Shown here: piece by piece, positions 5,598-5,657 of the stretch
How positions within the stretch are numbered: the stretch's first letter is position 1
How the letters are laid out: each line of letters starts with the position of its first letter
Assembly (NCBI GenBank): GCA_934615145.1
Contig: CAKTTM010000131.1
Coordinates: 1 to 5,657, forward strand
DNA length: 5,657 bases
Direction: 5' to 3'
Source of the DNA: an uncultured Clostridia bacterium
GTDB lineage: Bacteria; Bacillota; Clostridia; Christensenellales; Aristaeellaceae
Made by a program: the position numbers and the translations under genes
Notes under the pieces: model-generated
The model's input: the letters and a program-made list of their open reading frames with translations, nothing else
What the model was told of the DNA's origin: nothing
Databases searched by the model: none

Positions 5598-5657
5598 CTA
5601 CCCCGGCAGCCGGAACAGCCTGGCCGCGTTGTCATAGGTCAAGTCTGCCATTTGCGG
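5598..5657 (-). CDS. Second copy of the TatD-like C-terminus (partial, cut by window edge)
   Basis: The second copy of the 77-bp repeat encodes the same last 19 residues (QMADLTYDNAARLFRLPG after a Pro) and the TAG stop, in a different frame from the first copy because the 125-bp period is not a multiple of three. If the duplication is real, this copy would be the end of the intact gene and the copy at 5473-5580 a downstream remnant. If it is an assembly loop, this copy does not exist as a separate sequence. Confidence 0.4.
   Translation of the reverse strand, partial: PQMADLTYDNAARLFRLPG

Larger units (their letters stand above)
5456..5657. repeat. Exact 77-bp direct repeat with 125-bp period, at the window end
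   Basis: Bases 5456-5532 and 5581-5657 are identical over all 77 positions, and the second copy ends on the last base of the window. The two are separated by 48 unique bases. The repeat carries the last codons, the stop and the first bases after the TatD-like gene. Either this is a real tandem duplication of the gene's 3' end or an assembly-graph loop: 77 is a commonly used assembler k-mer length. Confidence 0.95.

Overview
The window carries a minus-strand gene train for rod-shape cell-wall growth. Read in the direction of transcription (right to left) it is: the 3' end of a tatD-like hydrolase gene, maf, mreB, mreC, mreD, and a class B penicillin-binding protein 2 gene cut by the left edge of the window. 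The order maf-mreB-mreC-mreD-PBP2, the strong GGAGG-type ribosome binding sites, a TTG start and the GC-rich composition suggest a GC-rich Clostridia-type Firmicute. The proteins are divergent from model species. The genus cannot be told from this window, and the contig-like right end suggests a metagenome or draft assembly (inference).

Layout: 5473-5657 holds the C-terminal end of the TatD-like gene, with an exact 77-bp direct repeat that runs to the last base. 5348-5472 is a short intergenic region with an 8-bp inverted repeat, an extended -10 promoter element and the maf ribosome binding site. 4772-5347 is maf, starting at TTG. 3722-4762 is mreB, 2466-3725 mreC, 1624-2466 mreD, and 1634 down to 1 the first 544 codons of PBP2. 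From maf on, the genes are separated by 9 bp or overlap by 4, 1 and 11 bp, so they are almost certainly one translationally coupled operon. No stretch over 300 bases lacks a gene. I see no tRNA, rRNA, CRISPR, insertion sequence or phage gene.

How they work together: MreB is the actin-like cytoplasmic scaffold, MreC and MreD link it across the membrane, and PBP2 is the transpeptidase of the elongation complex. Maf is a house-cleaning nucleotide pyrophosphatase that often travels with mre genes in Firmicutes. The system is well known. What stands out is the divergence inside it. MreB has Lys136 where the family has the catalytic Glu, plus other changed conserved positions. MreC ends in a Pro/Ser/Thr tail encoded by G-tract-rich DNA. 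MreD is roughly 100 residues longer than usual. PBP2 carries a charged insertion just before its catalytic domain. I found no convincing new system beyond these.
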